Position numbers and translations under genes: made by a program
Assembly: GCA_031270945.1 (NCBI GenBank)
Contig: JAISWZ010000420.1
Span: 1 to 37,801 of the forward strand
Source of the DNA: Clostridiales bacterium
GTDB taxonomy: Bacteria > Bacillota > Clostridia > Lachnospirales > WQUN01
Length of the DNA: 37,801 nucleotides
Direction of reading: 5' to 3'
Part shown: positions 37,701 through 37,801 of the stretch, piece by piece
Layout: the number at the start of each line of letters is the position of its first letter
How positions within the stretch are numbered: the stretch's first letter is position 1
Notes under the pieces: model-generated
Database searches by the model: none
Told to the model about the DNA's origin: nothing
The model's input: the letters and a program-made list of their open reading frames with translations, nothing else

Positions 37701-37733
37701 AAAAAGGGGGGGTCCCTAATATAAGGACCCCCC
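37701..37733 (-). terminator. Terminator for a minus-strand gene right of the window
   Basis: 9-bp stem GGGGGGTCC (37707-37715) / GGACCCCCC (37725-37733). On the minus strand it is followed by six T. It would stop transcription coming from the right before the malic enzyme remnant. Confidence 0.85.
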
Positions 37734-37801
37734 GCTCTGGATGCAATAAATGTACCACAAAACCGGGGATTTGTCGATTAGTTCTTTTGCGTATTCTGAT
37801 T

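Overview
The window reads as chromosomal DNA of a low-to-mid GC Bacillota, probably a clostridial anaerobe. The reasons are strong AGGAGG-type ribosome binding sites, several near-perfect sigma-A promoters (-35 and -10 boxes separated by exactly 17 nt), S-layer homology (SLH) surface proteins, exported proteins with SipW/TasA-type signal peptides, and rho-independent terminators. No rRNA, tRNA, CRISPR array, transposase, integrase or phage gene is visible. The genus cannot be named from the sequence alone.

Layout. 1-482: 3' end of an unrecognised gene. 1086-6765 (+): two paralogous proteins, each an N-terminal CxxC/CxxC zinc-ribbon-like motif followed by 20 or 21 Sel1 repeats. 6932-8965 (-): a small membrane protein and a secreted protein with a Thr/Glu/Ala/Pro linker and calcium-binding thrombospondin type 3 repeats. 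9711-13161 (-): a polysaccharide-degrading group (GH51 alpha-L-arabinofuranosidase, SGNH esterase, pectin-acetylesterase-like hydrolase). 13415-18474 (-): a HEAT-repeat protein, an iron-containing alcohol dehydrogenase and a large membrane protein resembling GT-C glycosyltransferases. 19086-24945 (-): three tandem paralogues of a SipW-dependent exported protein. 25050-27110: a 2-kb gene-free stretch packed with palindromic repeats. 27125-30809: an IclR regulator (+) facing an aldehyde dehydrogenase and a FIST-domain sensor (both -). 31100-32430: a 1.3-kb non-coding repeat array. 32628-36928 (+): two SLH proteins sharing a C-terminal half, the first carrying RCC1-like repeats. 37015-37683 (-): a malic enzyme lacking its N-terminal domain.

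Working together: much of the coding capacity faces the cell surface (SLH proteins, SipW-type proteins, TSP3 protein, membrane glycosyltransferase-like protein) or plant-polymer use (arabinofuranosidase and esterases). The FIST protein and aldehyde dehydrogenase are probably one operon, with a strong promoter and a perfect 17-bp palindrome upstream that is a candidate operator for the IclR protein next door.

The most unusual content is non-coding. (1) A dispersed palindromic element family with ends like CTTAGAGCATATCCCAAAAT occurs about 15-20 times as complete, short or solo copies. Its larger copies fold into the same nested-stem plan with different base pairs. (2) Upstream of the first SLH gene, nine copies of an exactly 35-nt repeat are interleaved with four copies of a 120-bp module that carries a long terminator-like hairpin and a conserved reverse-strand promoter-like sequence. 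(3) Terminator hairpins of several minus-strand genes are followed by GGGTTTT-type tracts. These are the best candidates for something undescribed.
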